DNA from: VRUE01 sp040508545 | GTDB lineage: Bacteria > Actinomycetota > Thermoleophilia > Solirubrobacterales > 70-9 | DNA: 45,091 nt | Direction: 5' to 3' | NCBI GenBank assembly: GCA_040508545.1 | Contig: JBEVMR010000037.1 | Coordinates: forward strand, 1 to 45,091 | Shown here: positions 28,898 through 36,506 of the stretch, one piece after another | Layout of the letters: each line of letters begins with the position of its first letter | Numbering within the stretch: position 1 is the first letter of the stretch | Position numbers and translations under genes: made by a program | The notes under the pieces: generated by a model | The model's database searches: none | Seen by the model: the letters and a program-made list of their open reading frames with translations, nothing else | Told to the model about the DNA's origin: nothing

Positions 28898-29317
28898 TGT
28901 CCGCAATCCCGCAAAGCCACCAACAACCAAGAAATGAGACAGCTAAATCAGTAGCCAGATCAACGCCAACAACCACTGACCCAAAGATCCCGTCAAGAGC
29001 ATCCGAGATCGAGCGAGAGACGTCTCTCAGATGCCCCAAACCAACCACAGCCCAACTACACGACACACTAGCGACCGGGTGGTTCCATGCCTCCGCGAAG
29101 CCGCGGCGATGACATCCAGCCGTCGGCCTAGCGTCCTCAGCGCGGCGGGCTGACTCCGCATTATCTCGTCGCCTTTGGAGGCTGACCGAGAGGGTCCTGT
29201 CGCCCGCCGCGCTTCAAGGACCGACGGCGTGACCTAATAGGAGCCTGCTCAGCCCCACCCGGTTCTGTCCGCCGCCGATCCAACCAACGACAACCAAAAC
29301 CAGGGAGGCGCGCAGAA
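28898..29317. other. Non-coding stretch: left flank and upstream end of the IS110 element
   Basis: 420 bp without a convincing gene. The first part is less GC-rich and contains a perfect 14-bp palindrome GAGAGACGTCTCTC (29015-29028). From 29139 it becomes highly structured (see the ncRNA candidate). The element's left boundary cannot be placed, since IS110 elements have no terminal inverted repeats of the usual kind. Confidence 0.6.
29139..29317 (+). ncRNA. Candidate IS110 bridge RNA region
   Basis: Directly upstream of the IS110 recombinase lies a perfect 12-bp helix: 29139-29150 (AGCGCGGCGGGC) with 29202-29213 (GCCCGCCGCGCT). It encloses a 51-nt segment holding a second hairpin GCCT-TTGG-AGGC (29171-29182). 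IS110-family elements encode a bridge RNA in this position, roughly 180 nt with large internal loops. Position and structure fit; guide loops were not matched to target or donor because the element ends are unknown. Confidence 0.4.
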
Positions 29318-30367
29318 GTGATCACGATCGGCATCGACCCCCACAAAGACACCCACACCGCGGCGGCGGTCGAAGACGCCACCGGCCAGCTCCTCGGCGA
29401 GTTGACCGTGCCCGGCACAGACGAAGGCCACCACCAGCTGCGCTCCTGGGCGCATGAGCTCGTCGGCGAGGGCGACGATCTGCGCTTCGCGCTGGAGGAC
29501 TGCCGCCACGTCAACGGCCGCCTTGAGCGCTTCTTGCTCGGCGCCGGGGAGCTGGTGCTGCGGGTTGGCACGCGGATGACCGCCCGCGCCCGAAAGACCG
29601 CCCGGACGGTCGGCAAGTCGGACGCGATCGACGCCTTGGCGGTGGCCCGCGCGGCGCTTCGCGAACCGAGCCTGCCGGTTGCAAGCAATGATCCCGAGCT
29701 GCGCGAGCTGAAGCTGCTGGTCAATCACCGCGAGGACCTTGTTTCCGAGCGCACGGCGATCGTCTCGCGGCTGCGCTGGCACCTGCACGACCTCGATGCC
29801 GGCCTTGAGCCCTTCGCTCGCACCCTCAACCGCGAGGACACCCGCCGCGGCGTTTCGCAGCGCCTCGGCCGCTACGGCTCCGGCGTGCAGGTGCGGATCT
29901 GCCGCGAGCTGCTGGGACGGATCGGCGAGTTGACTCGTGCCGAGGAAGCGCTGCGAGCCGAGATCGCGGTGATGATCCGCCCACTCGCCCCCGGCCTGCT
30001 CGCGGTCTCAGGCATCGGCGACCTAATCGCCGCTCGCCTCGTGGTCGAGATCGGCGGCGCCGGGCGCTTCTCCAGCGAGGCGGCGCTTGCCCGCCACGCG
30101 GGCTGCGCGCCGATCGAGGTCTCCTCCGGCCGGGTTCGGCGCCACCGGCTCTCGCGCATGGGCAACCGCAAGCTGAACGCCGCCCTGCACCAGGTGGTCC
30201 TCACCCAGGCCCGCGTGCATCCGCCGGCACGTGCCTACCTGGCGAAGAAGCGGGCCGAGGGCAAGTCCAACAAGGAGGCTTTTCGCTGCCTCAAACGCCA
30301 TCTGGTGCGGGTCGTCTTCAGGGCTCTGCAAGAACCCCCGGCTCAGGTCAGAGCCTGCACCGCGTAG
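29318..30367 (+). CDS. IS110-family transposase (DEDD recombinase)
   Basis: 349 aa, GTG start with GGGAGGC about 9 bp upstream. N-terminal RuvC-like DEDD domain: MITIGIDPHKDTH, ALEDCRHVNG, GKSDAIDALAVARAAL. C-terminal Tnp domain: LLAVSGIGDLIAARLVVEIG, LARHAGCAPIEVSSG, MGNRKLNAALHQV with the conserved Ser region. It appears full length and intact. The K+ channel gene begins 43 bp after it, so the right end of the element is very close to or inside that gene's 5' region. Confidence 0.95.
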   Translation: MITIGIDPHKDTHTAAAVEDATGQLLGELTVPGTDEGHHQLRSWAHELVGEGDDLRFALEDCRHVNGRLERFLLGAGELVLRVGTRMTARARKTARTVGKSDAIDALAVARAALREPSLPVASNDPELRELKLLVNHREDLVSERTAIVSRLRWHLHDLDAGLEPFARTLNREDTRRGVSQRLGRYGSGVQVRICRELLGRIGELTRAEEALRAEIAVMIRPLAPGLLAVSGIGDLIAARLVVEIGGAGRFSSEAALARHAGCAPIEVSSGRVRRHRLSRMGNRKLNAALHQVVLTQARVHPPARAYLAKKRAEGKSNKEAFRCLKRHLVRVVFRALQEPPAQVRACTA

Positions 30368-30410
30368 CGCAAGCTGAGGGCCAAAGCACAGGCAAGGCCC
30401 AGGAAACCGC

Positions 30411-30812
30411 ATGGATTCAACGAATCCGGTCCCCATGCTTCCCTTGGTTCTAGCATTCCGGGGACTCGCACGGGCCGTCGCTGGGGTCTGGCGCGACCCC
30501 GAAACCAAGGCGTTGCCTTTTGTCGCCGCTGCCCTGGTGCTGACGGGGACGATCTTCTACTGGCGCTTTGAGGACTGGACCATCGTCGAGGCCCTCTACT
30601 TCTCGGTCGTGACCCTGACCACGGTTGGCTACGGAGACCTTCACCCGTCCTCCGCCGGCACCGAGATATTCACGATCTTCTACATCCTCACCGGGATCGG
30701 TGTGTTCGTCGCGCTGCTCGCTTCGATCGCACAGCAGTACATCGCGCAGAAGGGCAAAGGGCCTTCCGCGCGGGAGCGTCTCGACGCTCGTCGGCATCGC
30801 GGCGACAGCTAG
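30411..30812 (+). CDS. Small two-TM potassium channel
   Basis: 133 aa. Two transmembrane helices (about 36-52 and 83-106) flank a pore loop with the K+ selectivity filter TLTTVGYGDLHP. A basic C-terminal tail follows and no RCK/TrkA domain is visible. It resembles bacterial Ion_trans_2 (KcsA-like) channels. The start is either the ATG at 30411 or the one at 30435. The IS110 copy may have displaced its original promoter. Confidence 0.88.
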   Translation: MDSTNPVPMLPLVLAFRGLARAVAGVWRDPETKALPFVAAALVLTGTIFYWRFEDWTIVEALYFSVVTLTTVGYGDLHPSSAGTEIFTIFYILTGIGVFVALLASIAQQYIAQKGKGPSARERLDARRHRGDS

Positions 30813-30840
30813 CCCGACTCAGTGATCTCCGCCTGTTGCC

Positions 30841-30905
30841 GTTCTCCTCTTTATTGGGAGATCCCCGAAAACCCGCTGACTCTCAGAGGTGTCCTTGACA
30901 TAGGG
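30841..30905 (+). repeat. Imperfect direct repeat, copy A
   Basis: Begins GTTCTCCT and ends TCTCAGAGGTGTCCTTGACA-TAGG. It shares about 65 bp of aligned sequence with copy B at 31891-31960 in the same orientation. The last 24 bases are identical except for one inserted T in B. Both copies keep a TCTCC/GGAGA hairpin. Confidence 0.75.
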
Positions 30906-30964
30906 CCTGACCCAGAGGCCGACAGCTCCTGCTTTTCGCGAAGCGGAAGCGGGTCGCCGAGGCA

Positions 30965-31864
30965 TCACCCAATGAGATGGTGCCTGTTCAAGAACTCAAT
31001 CTGATCTTCGATCACGGTTTCGAAGCCCGAATCCCAGTAGACATCGAAGTGATCCAGGCCCGGGTAGCGGCGCAGCTCGCCCCGAGCGGCCCGGCGAGAG
31101 GCCCGCTCTGCCGGCCGGTTACGAAGCAGGGTCTCCTTCTCGGCGACCTGCACCAACATCGGGCACCGAACTTCCTTGGCCCTTCTCACCGGTCGGTGAC
31201 GCGGGATCTGCAGCAGGATTCGGGCGGCTACCTCGTTGCGCCAAAGAGAGTGATCGGCGAGTCGTGCGGTCGACTCCCAGGCGCCCGCGTTCGCTATTCC
31301 AGCCCTGCTTCCGGGTGGGCCAAGCGCCGGGACGACGTAGGGGGCCGCTCCTCTCCCGGCGCGGGCAAGATCGCGCAATCCCACACCGGTAGCCCAAGCG
31401 ACCCTGCCGGGGCTCGCTCCCCGTGGTTGCAGGGCCCCATCCACCAACGGCACCACGCAGATGCACGCCGCCAGCCAGGGGTGGCGCACGGCGGCATCGA
31501 GTGCGTGGCCGCCGGCAAAGGAGGTGCCCCAGATCGCCATGCGCGACCCGTCGATCCCGTCGATGCCACGAACGTGGGCGAGTGCTGCGTCGCAGTCCTC
31601 GTACTGACTCTTCAGGTCGAGCAGCTGACGCGGCTCTCCTCCGCTCGAACCGAAGTGTCGAAAGTCGAAGGCAACCGCGGCGATGCCGGCCTTGGCAAAG
31701 CCCTCGCAGAAGGCGTCCAACTGCTCGTCCCGGGTTCCCGTGAAGCCGTGCATGAGAACGACGCATCCGCGTTCCCCACTCCCGGCAACCGGCCGGTACA
31801 GCCAGGCGGCCAACTCGTCGCTTCCAGAGGGAATGGAGAGATCTTCGCGAAGGCCCGAAGCCAT
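30965..31864 (-). CDS. Alpha/beta hydrolase (serine nucleophile)
   Basis: 299 aa. CVVLMHGFTGTRDEQ (oxyanion hole), AVAFDFRHFGSSGG, nucleophile elbow MAIWGTSFAGGHAL (Ser), and a C-terminal His in YPGLDHFDVYWDSGF. Similar to acyl-hydrolase/dipeptidyl-peptidase-like members of the fold; substrate unknown. The gene is the only one between the two direct repeats, like a cassette, and is oriented against its neighbours. Confidence 0.87.
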   Translation of the reverse strand: MASGLREDLSIPSGSDELAAWLYRPVAGSGERGCVVLMHGFTGTRDEQLDAFCEGFAKAGIAAVAFDFRHFGSSGGEPRQLLDLKSQYEDCDAALAHVRGIDGIDGSRMAIWGTSFAGGHALDAAVRHPWLAACICVVPLVDGALQPRGASPGRVAWATGVGLRDLARAGRGAAPYVVPALGPPGSRAGIANAGAWESTARLADHSLWRNEVAARILLQIPRHRPVRRAKEVRCPMLVQVAEKETLLRNRPAERASRRAARGELRRYPGLDHFDVYWDSGFETVIEDQIEFLNRHHLIG

Positions 31865-31890
31865 TCCGGGATCCTAATGGCGCTATTGCT

Positions 31891-31960
31891 GTTCTCCTTC
31901 TTTCTCTTGATGGAGATCCTCGAGACACCGTTGATTCTCAGAGGTGTTCCTTGACATAGG
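31891..31960 (+). repeat. Imperfect direct repeat, copy B
   Basis: GTTCTCCTTC at 31891 to TTGACATAGG ending 31960, homologous to copy A at 30841-30905. It lies 26 bp upstream of the hydrolase start on that gene's 5' side. Confidence 0.75.
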
Positions 31961-32035
31961 AGCGACCCTCCGGTTCCGTGCCTGGGCCGCACCTTCTGGA
32001 TTAGGAAGGTCGCCAAGCGCTGAGGCAACTGTTTT

Positions 32036-32103
32036 CCCGGGCGTCCGGCGGCCGATTGTGGCACGGCTTCGCCGTGCGACGGCCGCCTGTAAGGACGCCC
32101 GGG
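32036..32103. repeat. Strong composite stem-loop upstream of xis-int
   Basis: CCCGGGCGTCC (32036-32046) pairs perfectly with GGACGCCCGGG (32093-32103). Directly inside, GGCGGCCG (32047-32054) pairs with CGGCCGCC (32080-32087), leaving a 5-nt bulge TGTAA on one side. At the top GCACGGC-TTC-GCCGTGC (32061-32077) forms a third stem. In total 26 bp pair within 68 nt. It is not followed by a T-run. Confidence 0.85.
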
Positions 32104-32150
32104 AGACCGAAGGTCAAGACCGTTGTGAGCTGCTGATTTGGGCGAGGCCG

Positions 32151-32375
32151 ATGCAAACCGCTGCCTCGATGGACAACGGGTGCGTGAAGCGGAATACCTC
32201 CACCGCCTTCTTCACCGAGCGAAGCCTGGCCGCGTACCTCGCCGTTTCGGACCGCACGATCCGCAACTGGATCAGAAGGGGAGAGCTGCCCAGCTACAAG
32301 CTCGGCGCCGCGCGGCGAATCGATCCTGCCGATGTCGAGGACTTCCTCGCCCGCCACAGGGACGAAGCGGCGTGA
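32151..32375 (+). CDS. xis: Excisionase-like helix-turn-helix protein
   Basis: 74 aa from MQTAASMDNG (a second ATG at 32169 is possible). The MerR-like HTH_17 fold reads FFTERSLAAYLAVSDRTIRN, then WIRRGELPSYKLGAARRIDP and DVEDFLARH. Such proteins direct excision by tyrosine integrases. The stop overlaps the integrase GTG start by 4 bp (GTGA), a typical xis-int pairing. Confidence 0.87.
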   Translation: MQTAASMDNGCVKRNTSTAFFTERSLAAYLAVSDRTIRNWIRRGELPSYKLGAARRIDPADVEDFLARHRDEAA

Positions 32376-33463
32376 GGCGCGAGTCGCCGATCAAGCGCCG
32401 CAACCCTTCGGGCACGATCGTCTGGGTAGCCAGATACACCGGCCGCGACGGCAAGCACCACATTGCCAAGCCGACCTGGAATCGCGGCAAGGGCACGTTC
32501 GCGCGCAAGGCCGACGCGCAAAGGGCCATCGAGGAGGCCTACGGCATCTCCGAGAAGCCCGACACTCTCGGCGACTACGCCTCCACCTGGACCGAACGCC
32601 ACCCACGCGCGGAACGCACCAACGCTACGTATGACCATCGAATCAGCCGAGTCCTCGACGTGGAGGTCGAGGGCATCCCGCTCAAGGACTGGCCGCTGCA
32701 CGAGCTGCGCCGCCGCCACACCCTCGCCCTGGTCGACCACATGCTGCGTGTCGAAGGCCGAGCCACCACCGGCGCCGTCGGCATCCTCCGCTCACTCTCG
32801 GCGATGGCCGAGGACGCAATCACCGACGAAGTCTGCGACCTGAACCCGTTCAAGGGCATCCGCATCCGTGCCAACGATCCAAGGGTGCAGAAAAAGCCCC
32901 GCCCGATCCGCGTCTTCAGCTTCGAGGAGATGCACCACTTCGCCAAGGCGGCTGGACGCTACGAGGCAATGGTCCGCGTCTTCACCGACACCGGCCTGAG
33001 GCTGGGGGAGGTCCTACCCCTGCGCCACGAAGACTTCGACGGTGAGACCCTCCAGGTCCGCCGCACCGCCCATGAGGGCCGGATCCTCGAGGGCACGAAG
33101 ACCGACCACGGCGAGCCGGACGCCGGTCGCGTTGTCCCGGTGCCGGCAACGTTGGCCTGGATGCTCGAAGCCCAGATCAACCTCAACGGCCCCGACTGCC
33201 AGCTCCTCTTCCCAACCCCAAGAGGACGCCTCTGGCGCGAGCGCACCTTCTACCGCGACGTTTGGAAGCCGACCCAGGAAGCCTCTGGCTTAGACGTTCG
33301 GCCTCACGAGTGTCGCCACAGCTACGTCACCCACCTTCGCGCGGCTAGCGTGAACGACGCGGACTTGGCCGAGATCGCAGGGCATAGGGTCGACACCTTG
33401 CTGTCCCACTACACGCACCCGACGGGAGTGAGCTTCGAGGAGGTTCGCAGGGCCATCAGTTGA
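32372..33463 (+). CDS. int: Tyrosine-type site-specific integrase
   Basis: 363 aa, GTG start. The open frame upstream is the excisionase gene in another frame. N-terminal AP2-like arm-binding segment, SAM-like core-binding domain (about 60-150), catalytic domain with Arg in FTDTGLRLGEVLPLRHED, H-x-x-R in PHECRHSYVTHL, GHRVDTLLSHYTHP with His and the nucleophile Tyr. All five catalytic positions that can be checked are intact. No copy of the nearby tRNA 3' end was found beside it, so its attachment site is unknown. Confidence 0.94.
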   Translation: MRRESPIKRRNPSGTIVWVARYTGRDGKHHIAKPTWNRGKGTFARKADAQRAIEEAYGISEKPDTLGDYASTWTERHPRAERTNATYDHRISRVLDVEVEGIPLKDWPLHELRRRHTLALVDHMLRVEGRATTGAVGILRSLSAMAEDAITDEVCDLNPFKGIRIRANDPRVQKKPRPIRVFSFEEMHHFAKAAGRYEAMVRVFTDTGLRLGEVLPLRHEDFDGETLQVRRTAHEGRILEGTKTDHGEPDAGRVVPVPATLAWMLEAQINLNGPDCQLLFPTPRGRLWRERTFYRDVWKPTQEASGLDVRPHECRHSYVTHLRAASVNDADLAEIAGHRVDTLLSHYTHPTGVSFEEVRRAIS

Positions 33464-33498
33464 CAACCCTCAACTTCACGGTGACCGAGCGGCATTCG

Positions 33499-34425
33499 CT
33501 AGGAGACGTTGCGAAACGAGCCGACACGCCGCGAGGGGGCGGCGAAGCGAGGCTGGTAATAGAGGTCAGCGGCGATCTCGATCAGGATCTTCGCCTGCAC
33601 GTCGGTCTCAGCTTTAAGCGCCCCCCGTTGGCCGAAGGCGTCTTTGGGCAGGCCGGCATCGGGCAGTGCGTCGCGGACCTCAGGTGCGCTGACTGCGCCG
33701 AGATTGCCGCCCTCGATCAGTCGTTCGACGCGTCGCGCGGTGAAGGCGTTGTGTGAGCAGACCCGCTCCACGGCCAGGGAGGTCGGTGCTGAGAGCGAGG
33801 CCGTCAGGCCGGCACCAAACTTCTTTGCCGTCTGTGGCGCGCGCTTCTTCACCTCCTCGGCGTCGACGAATAGCCGCTCGGCCCGGCTCGGGGCCAGGAC
33901 GTAGACCTTCTTGTCGACGATCAGCAGGTCGGCGTCGTGGTCGAAACCGACCAATGGCTCGGGAACCGGACGCAGCTCGCTGCCGATCAGCTTGGTTAGG
34001 ACCTTGCCGGCACTGCCCAGGCCATAGGTCGGCGATTTGCCGCGTACCAGTACCACGTCGTGACCGCCCTCCTTCAGGCGCAGCGCGTAGAAGCTCCAGG
34101 CGCCGTCGCTGAGGTTCTTGGCTCCGAGCGGTTCGGGCAGGCCGGTGGCGCGAATCGCTTTCACCGTGCGCTCGAGGCTCCAGCTCGCCTTCTCTTGGTA
34201 ATTGGAGTCGAACCCCGAGAGCTTGCCGGTCAGGATCTCCATCTCCTCGGCGCTGTCCTCGGGGTGAAAGGCGATCGACTTCTTTGCCTCACACCTCTGG
34301 CGGACCTGGCGCACGATCTTGGCCAGCTCGGCCCGCGCCTTCGGGGAGAGATCGACATGACCGAAGGCCGCCTGGCCTTTGCCGGGCCGCCGGCCCATCA
34401 TCGCGCGCACGTCCTCGCCTGCCAT
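33499..34425 (-). CDS. kwaB: Kiwa-like defence protein KwaB (DUF4868)
   Basis: 308 aa, length typical of KwaB. The DUF4868 core (about 100-290) contains GFDHDADLLIVDKKVYVLAP followed by SRAERLFVDAEEV, the family's characteristic segment, and a helical C-terminal half. In Kiwa, KwaB acts with membrane protein KwaA to block phage replication after infection is sensed at the envelope. The preceding gene is a four-helix membrane protein of KwaA size ending 18 bp upstream. The assignment comes from family pattern and gene pairing. Confidence 0.8.
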   Translation of the reverse strand: MAGEDVRAMMGRRPGKGQAAFGHVDLSPKARAELAKIVRQVRQRCEAKKSIAFHPEDSAEEMEILTGKLSGFDSNYQEKASWSLERTVKAIRATGLPEPLGAKNLSDGAWSFYALRLKEGGHDVVLVRGKSPTYGLGSAGKVLTKLIGSELRPVPEPLVGFDHDADLLIVDKKVYVLAPSRAERLFVDAEEVKKRAPQTAKKFGAGLTASLSAPTSLAVERVCSHNAFTARRVERLIEGGNLGAVSAPEVRDALPDAGLPKDAFGQRGALKAETDVQAKILIEIAADLYYQPRFAAPSRRVGSFRNVS

Positions 34426-34443
34426 CTCGACACGCCCCCTTTG

Positions 34444-34986
34444 TTACTGATTAGGAATGAAGGTGACACCCACCGCGCGCACAACCGTAACATCCCCGTC
34501 CAGTTCAGCCGACTGCTTGATCAGCACGATCGTTCGCTCGCCGTCGACCGTGGCACGCGCCACTCGATAGCCGAAGAAATAAATAAGCGGGTTTACCAAT
34601 GCCAGGTTACTGACGTAGGCGACGAAGAGAATCAACACTCCACACAGTCCATAGGCGACGAGGTCGCCGGAACTGGGATCACTGGCGGCGACCAGCGGAA
34701 GCAAGATCGAGACGATGTAGGCACTGACCTCGCCGTCGATCGGCTCGATTTCGCTGACCGGCGCCTCGCGCGGCTGTCGAGCGGGGAGCCAGGTGAGAAA
34801 GGCGATCCAGGCGGAGAGGCCGATGATGCCCACCCCCAGAGCTATCCAGCCCGCGCAGGCGGGCAGCGCTCGGGGGGCGATGATGATCGCCACCGGTGCG
34901 TAGGCGCCGATCAGCAGGACGATCCGTCCGGCGACGGGCCCGTCCGCACGCCGTGCCCACCACCTCTCCGTGTCCCCGCCAGCCAT
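34444..34986 (-). CDS. kwaA: Kiwa-like membrane protein KwaA
   Basis: 180 aa with four predicted transmembrane helices (about 19-38, 45-67, 89-101, 109-139). The segment EVSAYIVSILLPLV and the ending LVNPLIYFFGYRVARATV match the KwaA pattern of an intramembrane Tyr-Ile-Val-Ser helix and short cytoplasmic tail. First gene of the kwaAB pair. Diverged, so identification leans on the kwaB neighbour. Confidence 0.75.
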   Translation of the reverse strand: MAGGDTERWWARRADGPVAGRIVLLIGAYAPVAIIIAPRALPACAGWIALGVGIIGLSAWIAFLTWLPARQPREAPVSEIEPIDGEVSAYIVSILLPLVAASDPSSGDLVAYGLCGVLILFVAYVSNLALVNPLIYFFGYRVARATVDGERTIVLIKQSAELDGDVTVVRAVGVTFIPNQ

Positions 34987-35333
34987 CGGGCCTTGACGTT
35001 GCCAGCGCCTCCGGACAGACCCCGAGCTTTGATCGGACCGGTCTTCAGCTTGACTGGTGGTTCAGTAGTAATGCGCGGAGTGAGCCTGCGGCGGCCGCTG
35101 AAGGGTCCAGGCGATGTGTCTGTGGGCTGAGAGACCCGTACGGCTCCGTCGGTGAGGCATTTCAACCCCGTGGAGTTGCAAGAACGGAATTTACCAATTA
35201 GGTTGCTCCCTGCAGACGACTGACTCGGGAGGGGCGAAGATGTTGAGAAAGAGAGGGGCGTTGGCTTGGCCGCAGGTGTTTCGGTGAGTCAGCCCGATTG
35301 CGTCGGGAGCCTGACATAGCCTCCTCGACCAAG
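34987..35333. other. Divergent intergenic region between two defence modules
   Basis: 347 bp between kwaA (minus) and the methyltransferase (plus). No convincing ORF. A 3' portion is less GC-rich (GAACGGAATTTACCAATTAGG near 35180). A segment reading GACCCGTACGGCTCCGTCGG near 35130 recalls group II intron domain sequences, but the rest of the structure is missing. Promoters for both modules must lie here. Confidence 0.5.
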
Positions 35334-36506
35334 ATGCCCACTCAACGCCCCAAGCAGGTCCACCCTTTTCCTGCCCGGATGGCTCCCGAACTCGCATTCG
35401 CAGCATTAAGACGGGCGCCCAGTGACGCGATCGTGCTCGATCCGATGTGCGGGTCGGGGACCGTCTTGCAACAGGCGAGAAAACAGGGAATGTTGGCATT
35501 TGGGTTTGACATCGACCCACTGGCTGTTCTTGTGACTCGGGTTACGTGTACTCGAACTGACGCCGCTTACGTACGGCGTGCGGCAAGCAAGCTCGTCAAC
35601 GAAGCGAGGACGATTCGGTCTCGCGAGCTTCCATGGATGGACGCCGATCCAGCGACCGCGGAGTTCGTTGACTTCTGGTTTCATCCTCAGCAACAGAAGC
35701 AGCTTCGCCGGCTGGCCTACCTTCTCTATGAAAGAAGCGGCAAGATTGCCGACGTACTTCGGGTCGCACTCAGCCGGACGATCATTACGAAGGATGCCGG
35801 AGCCTCTCGTGCCAGGGACGTGTCGCACTCACGGCCTCATCGGGTTCGCGACACCAACACCTACGACGTATACGCCGGCTTTCTGCAAGCCGTAGAGAAA
35901 GTGGTTCCTCTCTTGGACACACCGGACAAGGGGGCGGTATCAGTAGAACGACGCGACGCGCGCCGCCTACCCCCCTCGCTGAAGGGGAGGATAGACCTAG
36001 TGATCACTTCCCCGCCTTATCTAAATGCCATCGACTACATGCGAGGGCATCGCATGAGCCTTGTTTGGCTCGGCTTCCAGATTCAACAACTCTCGAAGTT
36101 GCGCTCGAACTCAGTCGGAGCTGAGCGCTACCCAGAGAAAGCGACCGAATCCCTAAGCGCGCCCCGAGTAGAAGGCCTCTCTGGGCGCCAGCAGGGAATG
36201 CTGGATCGCTACGCCGGGGACACCGATGTTCTGCTGGGACAGCTTGCGGAAGCCCTTAGGCCGGAGGGCGAAGCCGTGCTGGTGGTGGGCGACTCGACGC
36301 TTAATGGCGTCCTGGTTCACAACAGCGAGATCATCCAGGAAGGGGCAGAACGCAACGGCTTCTTTCTGGCCGACAAGAAGACGCGCCCTCTGCCAACGTC
36401 GTCACGCTACTTACCTCCCCCCGCGGCCACCTCAGGGGCTCTCTCGAAGCGAATGCGCCATGAGGTAGTAATGCGGTTCTGTCGCTCTCAAAGTGGGTCA
36501 CGATGA
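35334..36506 (+). CDS. Site-specific DNA methyltransferase (amino-methyltransferase, TSPPY type)
   Basis: 390 aa from MPTQRPKQVH; a TTG twelve codons upstream is an alternative. N-terminal HPFPARMAPEL (10-20), SAM motif I VLDPMCGSGTVLQQA (34-48), and catalytic motif IV VITSPPYLNAIDYMRGHRM (223-241). SPPY indicates methylation of an exocyclic amino group, N4-cytosine or N6-adenine. Later VVGDSTLNG. Its stop overlaps the Z1 gene by 4 bp (ATGA). It is likely the self-protecting methylase of a restriction-like system. Confidence 0.9.
   Translation: MPTQRPKQVHPFPARMAPELAFAALRRAPSDAIVLDPMCGSGTVLQQARKQGMLAFGFDIDPLAVLVTRVTCTRTDAAYVRRAASKLVNEARTIRSRELPWMDADPATAEFVDFWFHPQQQKQLRRLAYLLYERSGKIADVLRVALSRTIITKDAGASRARDVSHSRPHRVRDTNTYDVYAGFLQAVEKVVPLLDTPDKGAVSVERRDARRLPPSLKGRIDLVITSPPYLNAIDYMRGHRMSLVWLGFQIQQLSKLRSNSVGAERYPEKATESLSAPRVEGLSGRQQGMLDRYAGDTDVLLGQLAEALRPEGEAVLVVGDSTLNGVLVHNSEIIQEGAERNGFFLADKKTRPLPTSSRYLPPPAATSGALSKRMRHEVVMRFCRSQSGSR

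Noticed and set aside
30841..31960. Integron attC sites around the hydrolase
   Set aside because: No RYYYAAC/GTTRRRY ends and no integron-type integrase; the repeats are direct and not attC-shaped.
27703..33463. Integrative element bounded by attL in the tRNA and attR beyond the integrase
   Set aside because: No repeat of the tRNA 3' end was found near the integrase or farther right; only proximity supports it.
35090..35160. Group II intron remnant (GTACGGCTC-like segment)
   Set aside because: Matching 5' strand of domain V and any reverse transcriptase are absent; similarity is too short.
35165..35195. CRISPR repeat-like sequence (ATTTCAACCCCGTGG)
   Set aside because: Only one copy, no spacers, no cas genes.
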